Translations under genes and position numbers: made by a program
Notes under the pieces: generated by a model
What the model saw: only the letters and a program-made list of their open reading frames with translations
What the model was told of the DNA's origin: nothing
The model's database searches: none
NCBI GenBank assembly: GCA_049657775.1
Contig: JBASNZ010000112.1
Location: 1 to 11,419, forward strand
Length of the DNA stretch: 11,419 bases
Direction: 5' to 3'
DNA from: JBASNZ01 sp049657775
GTDB taxonomy: Bacteria; Actinomycetota; Coriobacteriia; Anaerosomatales; Anaerosomataceae
In this document: positions 1-7,204 of the stretch, piece after piece
How positions within the stretch are numbered: position 1 is the stretch's first letter
Layout: the number at the start of each line of letters is the position of its first letter

Positions 1-199
1 CCGACGAACACGCTGATGAGGGTGCGCACACGCAGGGCTGGGTCGAGATCGCCGAAACGTGGAAGGACGGTACAACTCGGGAGACCTCAAGAACACGTCG
101 CCCATGGCGTTCACGATCAAGGCGACCGGTTTGAGGACCTTCAGGTCAAGATCGCGCGCGGACATCTTCCCCGGCAAGATCCTTCGAATCACCAAGTAG
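1..199 (+). pseudogene. 3' end of an upstream gene, broken by apparent frameshifts
   Basis: No single frame reads through this stretch, yet coding-like sequence with GC-rich codon choice moves between frames. Frame 3 gives a segment containing WVEIAETWKDG up to about 71. Frame 2 continues with YNSGDLKNTSPMAFTIKATG from 71 to about 130. Frame 1 gives FEDLQVKIAR to about 158. Frame 2 resumes with DIFPGKILRITK and a TAG stop at 197-199. Three single-base indels would restore one continuous C-terminus. The protein family is not recognised. Either this is a decayed gene or the sequence is error-prone near the left edge. The stop lies inside the ribosome binding site of the next gene, as expected for the end of a real co-directional gene. 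Confidence 0.4.
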
Positions 200-206
200 G
201 AGTCAC

Positions 207-845
207 GTGCTAACAGCAGCGATAGTCGCGCTCATCGGCTCGGTAGCAGCGGCGTACGTCGTCGGGTACGCGTTTATCGCCCCGCGCGACGCGTTCGTGC
301 GCACCAAGCGCGGCGTGTGGGCGCTCGTCGTGCTCGGCGGCAGCCTGCTGCTGCTTCCGCCACAGGTGACCGCAACGGACGTGGCGCTGGCGCCGCTCAT
401 GGGCGGCATGGGTCTCGCCTCATCCGACGCAGCCGCGTGGCCGTCGGTCATCGGCAAGCAGGCGTACATCGCGGTGTGGCTCGTTACCAGCGTGATCGCG
501 TTCCTCATCGGGATCCGCATCTGGAGGGCGGGAAAGCCCGGCTGGCGGGGAGAGCCGTCGCGGGCGTTCGATACGTCCGCGGGCGCTCGCGCCGCAAGCC
601 TGCTGCCGATGGTCGACACGCTGGCAGACGCACTCGACGTCCTTAGCCGTGCGGGACTGGCGGGTCGGGATGTCGCCGCGATCACGAGCGAGGTGCGCGA
701 TGTGGGGCGCCGCTTTGCGGCCAGTCTGCCCGAGAAGGACGGCGAGGTGTATGCGCTCGTGGCCAAACGGCTGCCTGGCGAGGTCGCCTCGGCGCTCACC
801 GGGCTGCTGCTTGAAGGCGCGGGACGACGTGGCGCCGGCGGGTAG
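207..845 (+). CDS. Hypothetical membrane protein with three predicted helices
   Basis: I do not recognise this 212-residue protein. The GTG start at 207 is supported by TAGGAG at 197-202, four bases upstream. Hydrophobic stretches at about residues 2-24, 37-56 and 84-105 look like three transmembrane helices. They are followed by a charged, mostly soluble C-terminal half (about 110-212) that looks helical and contains no motif I can name. The gene is co-directional with ord, but 147 bp separate them and nothing links its function to ornithine catabolism. The last 12 codons are part of a 36-bp tandem duplication whose second copy lies past the TAG stop in the same frame, so the C-terminus may have been longer before a stop arose. 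Confidence 0.6.
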   Translation: MLTAAIVALIGSVAAAYVVGYAFIAPRDAFVRTKRGVWALVVLGGSLLLLPPQVTATDVALAPLMGGMGLASSDAAAWPSVIGKQAYIAVWLVTSVIAFLIGIRIWRAGKPGWRGEPSRAFDTSAGARAASLLPMVDTLADALDVLSRAGLAGRDVAAITSEVRDVGRRFAASLPEKDGEVYALVAKRLPGEVASALTGLLLEGAGRRGAGG

Positions 846-880
846 CTTGAGGGTGCCGGACGACGTGGTGCCAGCGGGTG
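809..880. repeat. Imperfect 36-bp tandem duplication spanning a stop codon
   Basis: Positions 809-844 and 845-880 align without gaps and differ at about 6 of 36 positions. Both copies start with gcttga and share the core ggacgacgtgg. The unit is exactly 12 codons. Copy 1 encodes the last residues of the preceding membrane protein (LEGAGRRGAGG), and copy 2, after the TAG, would encode LEGAGRRGASG in the same frame. No third copy was seen. Confidence 0.8.
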
Positions 881-919
881 GGGTATGGACCGGCTGTCGC
901 AAGTTGTGGCTACGGCCTG

Positions 920-968
920 TTGCCGAGCGTTCGCGCAAGGTATTGTTGCATAGAACACCGCCGGTTCT
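920..968 (+). promoter_or_regulatory. Weak candidate promoter/operator upstream of ord
   Basis: The 147-bp gap before ord is the only place in this block for a promoter. The best candidate pairs TTGCCG (920-925) with TATTGT (941-946) over a short 15-bp spacer. Just downstream, AGAAC (952-956) and GTTCT (964-968) form an inverted repeat with a 7-bp centre that could be an operator. Both signals are weak and could be chance. Confidence 0.2.
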
Positions 969-992
969 GTATCGAGATGAAGGAGTGCGCGC

Positions 993-2003
993 ATGATCAA
1001 GGTTGCCGTATGGGGTACGGGTATGATGGGTCAGGGACTGCTGCGCTTCATCCTGGACCGCCCCAACGATCTGGAGCTCATCGGAGCGATCGTCACCAAT
1101 CCCGCCAAAGAGGGCAAAGCGGTCGGCGAACTCCTTGGCTGTGAATGTGATGTGCGCATGACGACCGACTCCGACGCAGTCCTCGCGCTCAAGCCCGATG
1201 TGGTGTGCATCTGTACGCAGAGCTTCCTGCACGAGATCACCGACCAGGTGGAGCCGTGCGTGAAGGCCGGCGCCAACGTGGTCTGCATCGCCGAGAAGCT
1301 TGCGTACCCGTGGGCGAGCGACCCCGCGTGGGCCGATCGCTTCGACGCGCTCGCCAAGGAGTATGGTGTGTCGATCCTGGGCACCGGCATCAACCCCGGC
1401 TTCATCCTCGACGCGCTCATCGTCATGTGGACGTCGATCTGCCTGCGCGTGGACAAGATCGAGGCCCAGCGCGTGAACGACCTCTCGCCGTTTGGTCCGA
1501 CCGTCATGAAGACACAGGGCGTTGGCACTACCGTGGCGGAGTTCGAGGCCGGCGTGGCCGACGGCTCGATCGTGGGTCACATCGGGTTTCCCGAGTCGAT
1601 CCACCTCATCGGGAAGGCCATGGGCTGGAAGATCGACCGTGTCGAGGAGACGCGCGAGCCCATCGTGACCACCATCGAGCGCTCCACGCCGCACGTGACG
1701 GTGAAGGCGGGCGACGTTGCGGGCTGCAAGCAGATCGGCCGGGGCTACGTCGGTGACGAGCTCAAGATCGAACTCATCCACCCGCAGCAGATCCACCCCG
1801 AGATGGAGGGCGTCAACACCGGCGACTACATCAACATCACCGGCGACCCCGAGGTCCACATGTCCACGGGTCCCGAGATCCCCGGCGGCAAGGGCACATA
1901 CGCCAGCACCGGCAACTACATCCCGCTTATCGTTGATGCCAAGCCGGGTATCGTCACCGTGGTGGACCTGCCGCTGCCGCGATTCCTCGCGCCGTCCGTC
2001 TGA
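993..2003 (+). CDS. ord: 2,4-diaminopentanoate dehydrogenase
   Basis: This NAD(P)-dependent enzyme oxidatively deaminates 2,4-diaminopentanoate to 2-amino-4-oxopentanoate and ammonia, the step after the aminomutase in ornithine oxidation. The 336-residue protein opens with a Rossmann nucleotide-binding motif, GTGMMG at residues 8-13, after a typical first beta strand. Its fold should resemble dihydrodipicolinate reductase, followed by a C-terminal catalytic region that includes a glycine-rich stretch near residues 300-310. The ATG at 993 has AAGGAG at 980-985 as ribosome binding site. The gene is immediately followed by ortA, whose ribosome binding site overlaps the ord stop, and then ortB, so the three are probably one transcript. 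The assignment rests on family resemblance plus the pathway neighbours. A different diamino-acid dehydrogenase is unlikely given ortAB and oraSE. Confidence 0.92.
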   Translation: MIKVAVWGTGMMGQGLLRFILDRPNDLELIGAIVTNPAKEGKAVGELLGCECDVRMTTDSDAVLALKPDVVCICTQSFLHEITDQVEPCVKAGANVVCIAEKLAYPWASDPAWADRFDALAKEYGVSILGTGINPGFILDALIVMWTSICLRVDKIEAQRVNDLSPFGPTVMKTQGVGTTVAEFEAGVADGSIVGHIGFPESIHLIGKAMGWKIDRVEETREPIVTTIERSTPHVTVKAGDVAGCKQIGRGYVGDELKIELIHPQQIHPEMEGVNTGDYINITGDPEVHMSTGPEIPGGKGTYASTGNYIPLIVDAKPGIVTVVDLPLPRFLAPSV

Positions 2004-2016
2004 GGAGAGAACATCC

Positions 2017-2349
2017 ATGACCGACCGTTGCGCCCCCGACGAGTGGGTGGAGGTCGAGCGCGTGCTGCTCGAGCCTGCCGACCGCTCCAAGAACCTGCCC
2101 GAGGACACCGCCGCACAGCCGCTGCGCATGTGGGTGAAGGGCTTTGCCCGAAGCGCAGCCGCCGTCGGTGACGAGGTCGAGATCGAGACGATGACCGGGC
2201 GCAGGGTGCGCGGTCGCCTCTCGGCCATCAACCCCGGCTACACTCACACCTTTGGCGCCCCGGCGCCCGAGCTCACGCGGGTGGGACGCGATCTTCGCGC
2301 CCGCATCGCGGAGTACCGCGCCTCCGGCGACGCGAAGGCGGGTGAGTAA
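2017..2349 (+). CDS. ortA: 2-amino-4-oxopentanoate thiolase, small subunit
   Basis: This is the small partner of OrtB in the CoA-dependent cleavage of 2-amino-4-oxopentanoate to alanine and acetyl-CoA. The 110-residue product has the length expected for OrtA. It carries family-like segments: VLLEPADRSKNLPEDT near residues 16-31, MWVKGF near 38-43, GDEVEIETMTGRRVRG near 51-66, and NPGYTHTFG near 72-80. The start is ATG 2017, preceded by GAGGAG at 2002-2007, which overlaps the ord stop. Only one base separates its TAA from the ortB start, which suggests translational coupling and co-production of the two subunits. No cofactor-binding residues are assigned here. The PLP site is in OrtB. Confidence 0.9.
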   Translation: MTDRCAPDEWVEVERVLLEPADRSKNLPEDTAAQPLRMWVKGFARSAAAVGDEVEIETMTGRRVRGRLSAINPGYTHTFGAPAPELTRVGRDLRARIAEYRASGDAKAGE

Positions 2350-2350
2350 C

Positions 2351-3760
2351 GTGGCCGGACGTACCGAGGAGATCCTGGCCCGCAAGGGCGAGATCATGAA
2401 GCGCGCGCTCGGCATGGACTACTCGCAGTTCGAGCGCAGTCCCATCGCGTTCGATTACGAAGGCATGATGGGCGCGCACGGGTACTCGATCGAGGACATC
2501 ATCGACATCCAGCGCGCGGGTGGCGTGGGTCAGACGCCGCTGCTCGAGCTCCGCAACCTCACCGACCTGGTTCGTTCGTACAGCGAGCCAGGGCACGGCG
2601 CCCGCATCTTCGTGAAGGACGAGGCCGCCAACATGGCTGGCTCCTTCAAGGACCGCCGTGCAAGCGTGAGCATCCACGTGGCCAGGGAGAAGGGCTACGC
2701 CGGGGTGATCGCCGCGACGTCGGGCAACTATGGCGCCGCGGTCTCCAGCCAGGCGGCACGCGCGGGACTCAAGTGCATCATCGTGCAGGAGGCGTTCGAC
2801 TCGCGGCACGTGGGTCAGCCCGAGATCATCGAGAAGTCGCGTATCTGCGAGGCGTTCGGCGCCGAGGTCATCCAGCTCACGGTGGGCCCGGAGCTCTTCA
2901 GCCACATGCTCGAGCTGCTCGACGAGACCGGCTACCTGGCCGCCTCGCTCTACTCGGCGTTCGGCGTCTCGGGAATCGAGACGCTCGGGTGGGAGCTCGC
3001 CCAGGAGATGACGGCCGTCACCGGTGCCCCGCCCACGCACGTGGTCGTCACGCACGCGGGCGGCGGCAACACCACCGGTACGGCGCGCGGTCTCAAGCGC
3101 GCCGGCGCCACAACCGAGATCGTGAGCGCATCGGTCGACCTCTCTGGCCTGCACATGGCCAGTGACGCCGACTTCAACCGCAAGAGCTTCACCACGGGGC
3201 ACACCGGCTTTGGCGTGCCGTTTGCCACCTGGCCCGACCGCGCCGACGTGCCGCGTAACGCGGCGAGGGCGCTCCGCTACATGGACCGCTACCTCACCGT
3301 GAGTCAGGGCGAAGTCTTCTACGTGACCGAGGCGATGGCCAAGCTCGAAGGACTCGAGCGCGGCCCGTCGGGCAACACCGCCATGGCTGCCGCCATGTCG
3401 CTCGCTCGCGACCTGCCGCGCGATGCCACTGTGGTGGTGCAGGAGACCGAGTACACCGGCGCCGGCAAGCACCACTGGGCGCAGCTCAACTTCGCGCGCG
3501 AGAACGGCGTGGAGGTCCGTTCGGGCGATCCGGCCGAGAACATACCGGGCAAGAGCATCGTCATCCCCGAGCGCCCCGAGCAGATCCGCGCCAAGGATTT
3601 CGACCTGGCCAAGATGCGCCGCAGCTACGTGCGCAACGCGCTCGCGCATGCGGGTGAGGGCTACGTTCCCACTGCCGAGGACATCGAGTTCCTGGCGGCC
3701 GATACCAACAGCACGCCCGCGGCGGTCGAGGAGATCCTCGCCGCGCTCAGGGAGGCGTAG
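2351..3760 (+). CDS. ortB: 2-amino-4-oxopentanoate thiolase, PLP-binding large subunit
   Basis: This is the catalytic subunit of the PLP-dependent thiolase that splits 2-amino-4-oxopentanoate with CoA into alanine and acetyl-CoA. The 469-residue protein belongs to the fold-type II PLP family (threonine synthase/cysteine synthase-like). Lys100 in GSFKDRR is the likely Schiff-base lysine, TSGNYGAA at 123-130 is the substrate/asparagine loop, and GGGNTTG at 237-243 should hold the PLP phosphate. The frame is open upstream to 2252, inside ortA. I chose the GTG at 2351 because it follows the ortA stop by one base and keeps the N-terminal helix (residues about 4-20) that precedes the conserved part. 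An ATG at 2396 would remove it. The gene ends 15 bp before the tail of the antisense vapC gene. Confidence 0.93.
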   Translation: MAGRTEEILARKGEIMKRALGMDYSQFERSPIAFDYEGMMGAHGYSIEDIIDIQRAGGVGQTPLLELRNLTDLVRSYSEPGHGARIFVKDEAANMAGSFKDRRASVSIHVAREKGYAGVIAATSGNYGAAVSSQAARAGLKCIIVQEAFDSRHVGQPEIIEKSRICEAFGAEVIQLTVGPELFSHMLELLDETGYLAASLYSAFGVSGIETLGWELAQEMTAVTGAPPTHVVVTHAGGGNTTGTARGLKRAGATTEIVSASVDLSGLHMASDADFNRKSFTTGHTGFGVPFATWPDRADVPRNAARALRYMDRYLTVSQGEVFYVTEAMAKLEGLERGPSGNTAMAAAMSLARDLPRDATVVVQETEYTGAGKHHWAQLNFARENGVEVRSGDPAENIPGKSIVIPERPEQIRAKDFDLAKMRRSYVRNALAHAGEGYVPTAEDIEFLAADTNSTPAAVEEILAALREA

Positions 3761-3775
3761 GTGCCGTTCACCTGC

Positions 3776-4189
3776 CTACAGGAGCCGGATCTCCACGGGA
3801 GTGTCGATGCCGGCAAATGCTCGGCTATCCGCGGTGACAAGCGGGCACTCGAGTTCCTCGGCGAGTTGAAGGAAGAGCGCGTCGTAGACCGGCAGGTTGT
3901 GGCGCAATGCAAGCGTCGTCGCGCCTTTGAGCCGGTCGTTGGATGTGAAGTACAGCATGATGTTGGCGGCGTCGATCAGGTCGAGTATCTCGAGGACTTG
4001 GTCCTCAGGCAAACGCGAGTAACGCAGTGTGTTGCACAGCTCCACCGGCAGGGTAGTGGGGGCGGCGAGGATGATATGCCCGTCCAAGTGAGCCTGCAGG
4101 AGAGCATCAGCGGCCTCGAGGCCGGGTTCATCGTCCCGATAGAACCACTTGTAGGCGACGCATGAGTCAACCACGATCTGGATACTCAT
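3776..4189 (-). CDS. vapC: PIN-domain toxin, VapC family
   Basis: This is a predicted Mg-dependent ribonuclease toxin of a type II toxin-antitoxin pair. The 137-residue length fits single-domain VapC proteins. The acidic PIN residues are visible: Asp8 in VVDSC, Glu50 in PVEL, Asp103 in VYDALF and Asp121 in VTADSR. They occur in the usual order, with a family-like VYDALFLQLAEEL helix start. The ATG at 4189 is preferred over an in-frame GTG at 4198 because it overlaps the antitoxin TGA as ATGA (4189-4186) and has GGTGGAG just upstream on the minus strand. The pair sits antisense to the flanking ornithine genes, tail to tail with ortB. Its cellular RNA target cannot be read from sequence. All four acidic residues are intact, so it is probably active. 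Confidence 0.88.
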   Translation of the reverse strand: MSIQIVVDSCVAYKWFYRDDEPGLEAADALLQAHLDGHIILAAPTTLPVELCNTLRYSRLPEDQVLEILDLIDAANIMLYFTSNDRLKGATTLALRHNLPVYDALFLQLAEELECPLVTADSRAFAGIDTPVEIRLL

Positions 4190-4479
4190 GGTCTCCACCC
4201 TTCGGGGCGGTCGCGCTCGCGATCGGCCCGGATTTGCGAGGTGAAGTCGAACTTGTAGTCGACCGGCATGCTCTCGCGGATTCTTCGGAAACCCTCGATT
4301 GCGCGCTCGATGTCTTTGCGTCGACGCTCCTGTGCCGTAAGGTCACGCACGTCGGACACGTATCGCGAACTTGCTTCCGCGATGAAGCCGCTTCGCGAGA
4401 GTCCCAGGGCACCGGCGGCTTCGTCGATCTCGCTCACCAGATGCTCCGGCAGCGACACGTTCACTTTGTACACAGCCAT
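4186..4479 (-). CDS. vapB: Ribbon-helix-helix antitoxin, VapB type
   Basis: This is the predicted antitoxin and autorepressor partner of the downstream PIN toxin. The 97-residue protein starts with a ribbon-helix-helix DNA-binding fold. The strand YKVNVSLP (residues 4-11) is followed by helices containing LVSEIDEAAGALG and SRSGFIAEAS (to about residue 40). A charged C-terminal part (about 45-97) would be expected to wrap the toxin. I chose the ATG at 4479 because it begins just before the beta strand and has GGGGTGA upstream on the minus strand. The open frame reaches 4509, but those extra residues overlap the operator. Its stop overlaps the vapC start by four bases. Regulation is probably by its own binding to the repeats at 4497-4531. 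Confidence 0.85.
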   Translation of the reverse strand: MAVYKVNVSLPEHLVSEIDEAAGALGLSRSGFIAEASSRYVSDVRDLTAQERRRKDIERAIEGFRRIRESMPVDYKFDFTSQIRADRERDRPEGWRP

Positions 4480-4496
4480 GCCGTTCACCCCGAATC

Positions 4497-4531
4497 GCAG
4501 ATACACCAAGCGGATACACCAGGAGTGTATC
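4497..4531. promoter_or_regulatory. Probable VapBC operator: three GATACAC half-sites
   Basis: The sequence gatacacc occurs at 4500-4507 and again at 4513-4520, a 13-bp step, within a 12-base direct repeat (gcagatacacca / gcggatacacca, one mismatch). The second copy also forms a perfect inverted repeat, gatacac (4513-4519), cagga, gtgtatc (4525-4531). Short paired half-sites of this type are typical targets of ribbon-helix-helix antitoxins. The array lies just upstream of vapB and overlaps the proposed -10 box, as expected for autorepression. Binding by VapB is inference. Confidence 0.75.
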
Positions 4532-4553
4532 TACCCGCTCTGACATGGGTCAA
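4524..4553 (-). promoter_or_regulatory. Probable vapBC promoter
   Basis: On the minus strand TTGACC (4553-4548) matches the -35 consensus at five of six bases. TACACT (4529-4524) matches the -10 at four of six, with an 18-bp spacer. The -10 lies inside the inverted repeat of the operator, so a bound repressor would block it. The -35 sits directly upstream of the oraS ribosome binding site on the other strand. Confidence 0.55.
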
Positions 4554-4569
4554 TCGCTAGGAGGAGCAC

Positions 4570-4932
4570 ATGGTTCGTCCCGATACCTTCCACGAAGTCC
4601 GCGAGCATTTGTCCGGGCTTACCGACACCGAGCTCGAGACCCGCTTCTGGGAGCTCTCGCGCGAGACTGTCGCGCCGCTGGTGGAGCTTGCGCGCGCGCA
4701 CACCTCGCCTTCGATCGAGCGAAGCGTGCTGATGCGCATGGGGGTCGCTTCACCTGTGGGCGTGGCGGTCGTCGCCGAGTGCGAGAAGCGCGGGCTGCTC
4801 GGGCATGGCGCGGGGCACGTGGTGCTCGCGTGCATGCAGGCGTGGAGTGTCGATGCGCCGACGGCCGCCGCCAGGCTTGCGGCGGGCGATGGCTGGGACG
4901 TGCCCGAGGCGAAGTGGGGTAACGCGCGATGA
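4570..4932 (+). CDS. oraS: D-ornithine 4,5-aminomutase, small subunit
   Basis: This is the small subunit of the adenosylcobalamin/PLP-dependent aminomutase that moves the terminal amino group of D-ornithine from C5 to C4. The 120-residue length matches OraS. The protein is helical, with an N-terminal part rich in Glu/Arg, a central VLMRMGVASPVGVAVV segment (about residues 53-68) and a GLLGHGAGHVVL stretch (about 75-86). It has no cofactor motif of its own, and its role is in the OraS2E2 complex. The strong AGGAGGAG just upstream fixes the ATG at 4570. The 3' end overlaps oraE as ATGA (4929-4932), so the two are translationally coupled. The identification relies mainly on this pairing and on length. 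I see no strong separate + strand promoter between vapB and oraS. Confidence 0.9.
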   Translation: MVRPDTFHEVREHLSGLTDTELETRFWELSRETVAPLVELARAHTSPSIERSVLMRMGVASPVGVAVVAECEKRGLLGHGAGHVVLACMQAWSVDAPTAAARLAAGDGWDVPEAKWGNAR

Positions 4933-7172
4933 GCGAGAAACCCCGCATCTCAGACGCTCCGCTCGACCCCAACGAGAAGCTTGACGTCGAGGCGCTGCTG
5001 CAAGGCCTCGAGCACTACCGCCCTCGCCGGAAGTCCTGGACGTGGCGAAAGCAGGTGCCCGGCCAGCGGATGTACGAGTTCACGTACCACGAGACCTCCG
5101 AGCCGCTCAAGCAGGGCATTCCGCTTCCGGCTGCCCACTACTTTGAGAACATCGACCCGCAGCCCGACTGCGTCATCACTACCGAGATCGCCTCGGGACG
5201 TCCGGAAGACGACATCCGCAGGATGCGCATGGCCGCGTGGCACGGCGCCGACCACATCATGGTCATCCGCACGGCGGGGCAGTCGCACATGGACGGCTTG
5301 CTCGAGGGCACGCCGGAGGGCGTGGGCGGCATCGCGATCACCCGCAAGCAGCTGCGCCTCACGCGCCGCGCTCTCGATCTCATCGAGGACGAGGTGGGTC
5401 GGCCGATCAACTTCCATAGCTACGTGAGCGGCGTCGCGGGCCCCGAGATCGCCGTGATGTTCGCCGAGGAGGGCGTGAACGGCGCCCACCAGGACCCGCA
5501 GTACAACGTGCTCTACCGTAACATCAACATGTACCGCTCGTTCGTGGACGCGGCCGAGGCGAAACATGTGATGGCCTCGACCGGCATGCTCCAGATCGAC
5601 GGCGCGCACAACGCGAACGCCACGGCTGTCAAAGCGTGGAAGGTCATGCCCGAGCTCCTCGTGCAGCACGCGATCAACTGCGCGTACTCCGAGGCGGCCG
5701 GTATGCCCAAGGAGAGCATCGCGCTCTCGACCGTGCCGCCGGACGCGGCGCCCGCGCCGTGCATGCGCATGGACCTGCCGTACGCGATCGCGCTTCGCGA
5801 CCTGTTCGGCCAGTACAAGATGCGCGCGCAGCAGAACACACGCTACATGGAGTCCGACGGGCGCGACGCGACCGTGTCGCACGTGATGAACCTCATGATC
5901 TCGCGGCTCACCTCGGCCGACGTCCAGTCAACGATCACGCCCGATGAGGGCCGCAACGTGCCGTGGCACTACAACAACGTTGCCGCGGTGGACACCGCCA
6001 AGCAGGCGCTTGTGGGCATGGACGGCCTGCGCGAGATGGTGCGCGTTGATCGCGAGAACCCCGAGCTCAAGAGCAAAGTCCGCGAGCTCAAGGAGCGCGC
6101 GGTGCTGTTCTTGGAAGCGATGCTCAAAGACGGCGGGTACTTCGCCGGAGTCGAGCAGGCGTACTTCGTCGATTCGGGCGAGTATCCCGAGACGCACGAC
6201 GACGGCATAGCGCGTCACTCGGACGCCGGCGTCGCCGAGGGTACCATCGTTGAGCGCGCCGACGACTACATGGCGCCCGTGTGCCACCACTTTGGCGAGA
6301 ATCACCTGCCAGAGGGCTATCGTGGCGAGGCGTTCGGTGAGGCAAGCCCGTGCGATCTCATCGGCAAGTGCACCCTGTGTGACGACGGGAAGGTTCCGTA
6401 CACCGACGAGCTCGATCCAGTGGACAACGCGGCCACCCGACTCGAGCAGACGGCGCTGCTGCGTCACAATGGCCTGATCAAGCCTGAGGTCGAGTGGGCC
6501 GGCGACGGCGTCGTGGTGGTCACCATGTTCCTGCCCGCCGCTGAAGCGATCGCCGAGGCAGCGGCACTCGAACTTGGCCGCGCGATGAACCTGACCGACT
6601 GCGAGGTCATCCACAAACGCGTGATGCATCCTGCGGAGGGGACGGTGCTGGAGCTCAAGGGCCGACTGGATGTGGTGATCGATCCGGCCAACCTGATCAT
6701 CCCTGAGCCGCCGGAGGTGCTCACCGACGAGGAGATCCGCGACTTCGTGCACGAGCGGAACATCCGGGTGGTGGCCGCGACCGTTGGCCACGACGAGCAC
6801 TCGGTGGGCATGCGCGAGATCATCGACATCAAGCACGGTGGGCTCGAAAAGTGGGGCTTCGGCGTCACCTATCTCGGCACGAGCGTACCGATCGACAAGG
6901 TGCTGGATGCGGCCATCGAGCACGCTGCGAGCGCCGTGCTCATCTCCACGATCATCACGCACGGCGAGGTGCACCGCGAGATGATGGAGAAGCTCGCCAA
7001 CCTGGCCGAGGAGAAGGGCGTTCGCGACAAGGTGCTGCTGATAAGCGGCGGCACGCAGGTGACCGACGAACTCGCACGCAGCTGGGGCATGGACGCCGGG
7101 TTCGGAAGGCGCACCAAGGGCCTTGCGGTCGCGAGCTTCATCGTGAAGGCGATGCGGGAGCGAGGGCTGTAA
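4929..7172 (+). CDS. oraE: D-ornithine 4,5-aminomutase, large (B12/PLP-binding) subunit
   Basis: This catalytic subunit converts D-ornithine to (2R,4S)-2,4-diaminopentanoate by a radical 1,2-amino shift, using adenosylcobalamin and PLP. The 747-residue protein has an N-terminal TIM-barrel region (to about residue 400), a linker, and a C-terminal Rossmann cobalamin-binding domain (from about 600). DEHSVG at 622-627 is the base-off B12 motif DxHxxG, with His624 the lower axial ligand. Lys635 in DIKHGG is the predicted PLP Schiff-base lysine. The spacing of 11 residues equals that of His618 and Lys629 in the characterised Clostridium sticklandii enzyme. LISGGTQV near 704-711 fits the final part of the B12 domain. 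Translation should be coupled to oraS through the ATGA overlap. The gene ends 32 bp from the tail of the antisense rlpA-like gene, with no clear terminator hairpin in the gap. Confidence 0.96.
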   Translation: MSEKPRISDAPLDPNEKLDVEALLQGLEHYRPRRKSWTWRKQVPGQRMYEFTYHETSEPLKQGIPLPAAHYFENIDPQPDCVITTEIASGRPEDDIRRMRMAAWHGADHIMVIRTAGQSHMDGLLEGTPEGVGGIAITRKQLRLTRRALDLIEDEVGRPINFHSYVSGVAGPEIAVMFAEEGVNGAHQDPQYNVLYRNINMYRSFVDAAEAKHVMASTGMLQIDGAHNANATAVKAWKVMPELLVQHAINCAYSEAAGMPKESIALSTVPPDAAPAPCMRMDLPYAIALRDLFGQYKMRAQQNTRYMESDGRDATVSHVMNLMISRLTSADVQSTITPDEGRNVPWHYNNVAAVDTAKQALVGMDGLREMVRVDRENPELKSKVRELKERAVLFLEAMLKDGGYFAGVEQAYFVDSGEYPETHDDGIARHSDAGVAEGTIVERADDYMAPVCHHFGENHLPEGYRGEAFGEASPCDLIGKCTLCDDGKVPYTDELDPVDNAATRLEQTALLRHNGLIKPEVEWAGDGVVVVTMFLPAAEAIAEAAALELGRAMNLTDCEVIHKRVMHPAEGTVLELKGRLDVVIDPANLIIPEPPEVLTDEEIRDFVHERNIRVVAATVGHDEHSVGMREIIDIKHGGLEKWGFGVTYLGTSVPIDKVLDAAIEHAASAVLISTIITHGEVHREMMEKLANLAEEKGVRDKVLLISGGTQVTDELARSWGMDAGFGRRTKGLAVASFIVKAMRERGL

Positions 7173-7204
7173 GGGTCGGCTCCGGTGGCGTCGCAGGCGG
7201 TTCG

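Noticed and set aside
420..2231. 603-codon open frame on the minus strand across ord
   Set aside because: It lies antisense to ord and ortA, has a low-complexity Arg/His/Asp-rich product, and shares boundaries with no gene. It is a typical GC-rich shadow frame.
2273..3649. 458-codon open frame on the minus strand across ortB
   Set aside because: It is antisense to the well-supported ortB, and its His/Arg/Val/Leu-rich composition shows no domain.
7173..7204. Intrinsic terminator between oraE and the rlpA-like gene
   Set aside because: The 32-bp gap has no convincing stem and no T-run on either strand.
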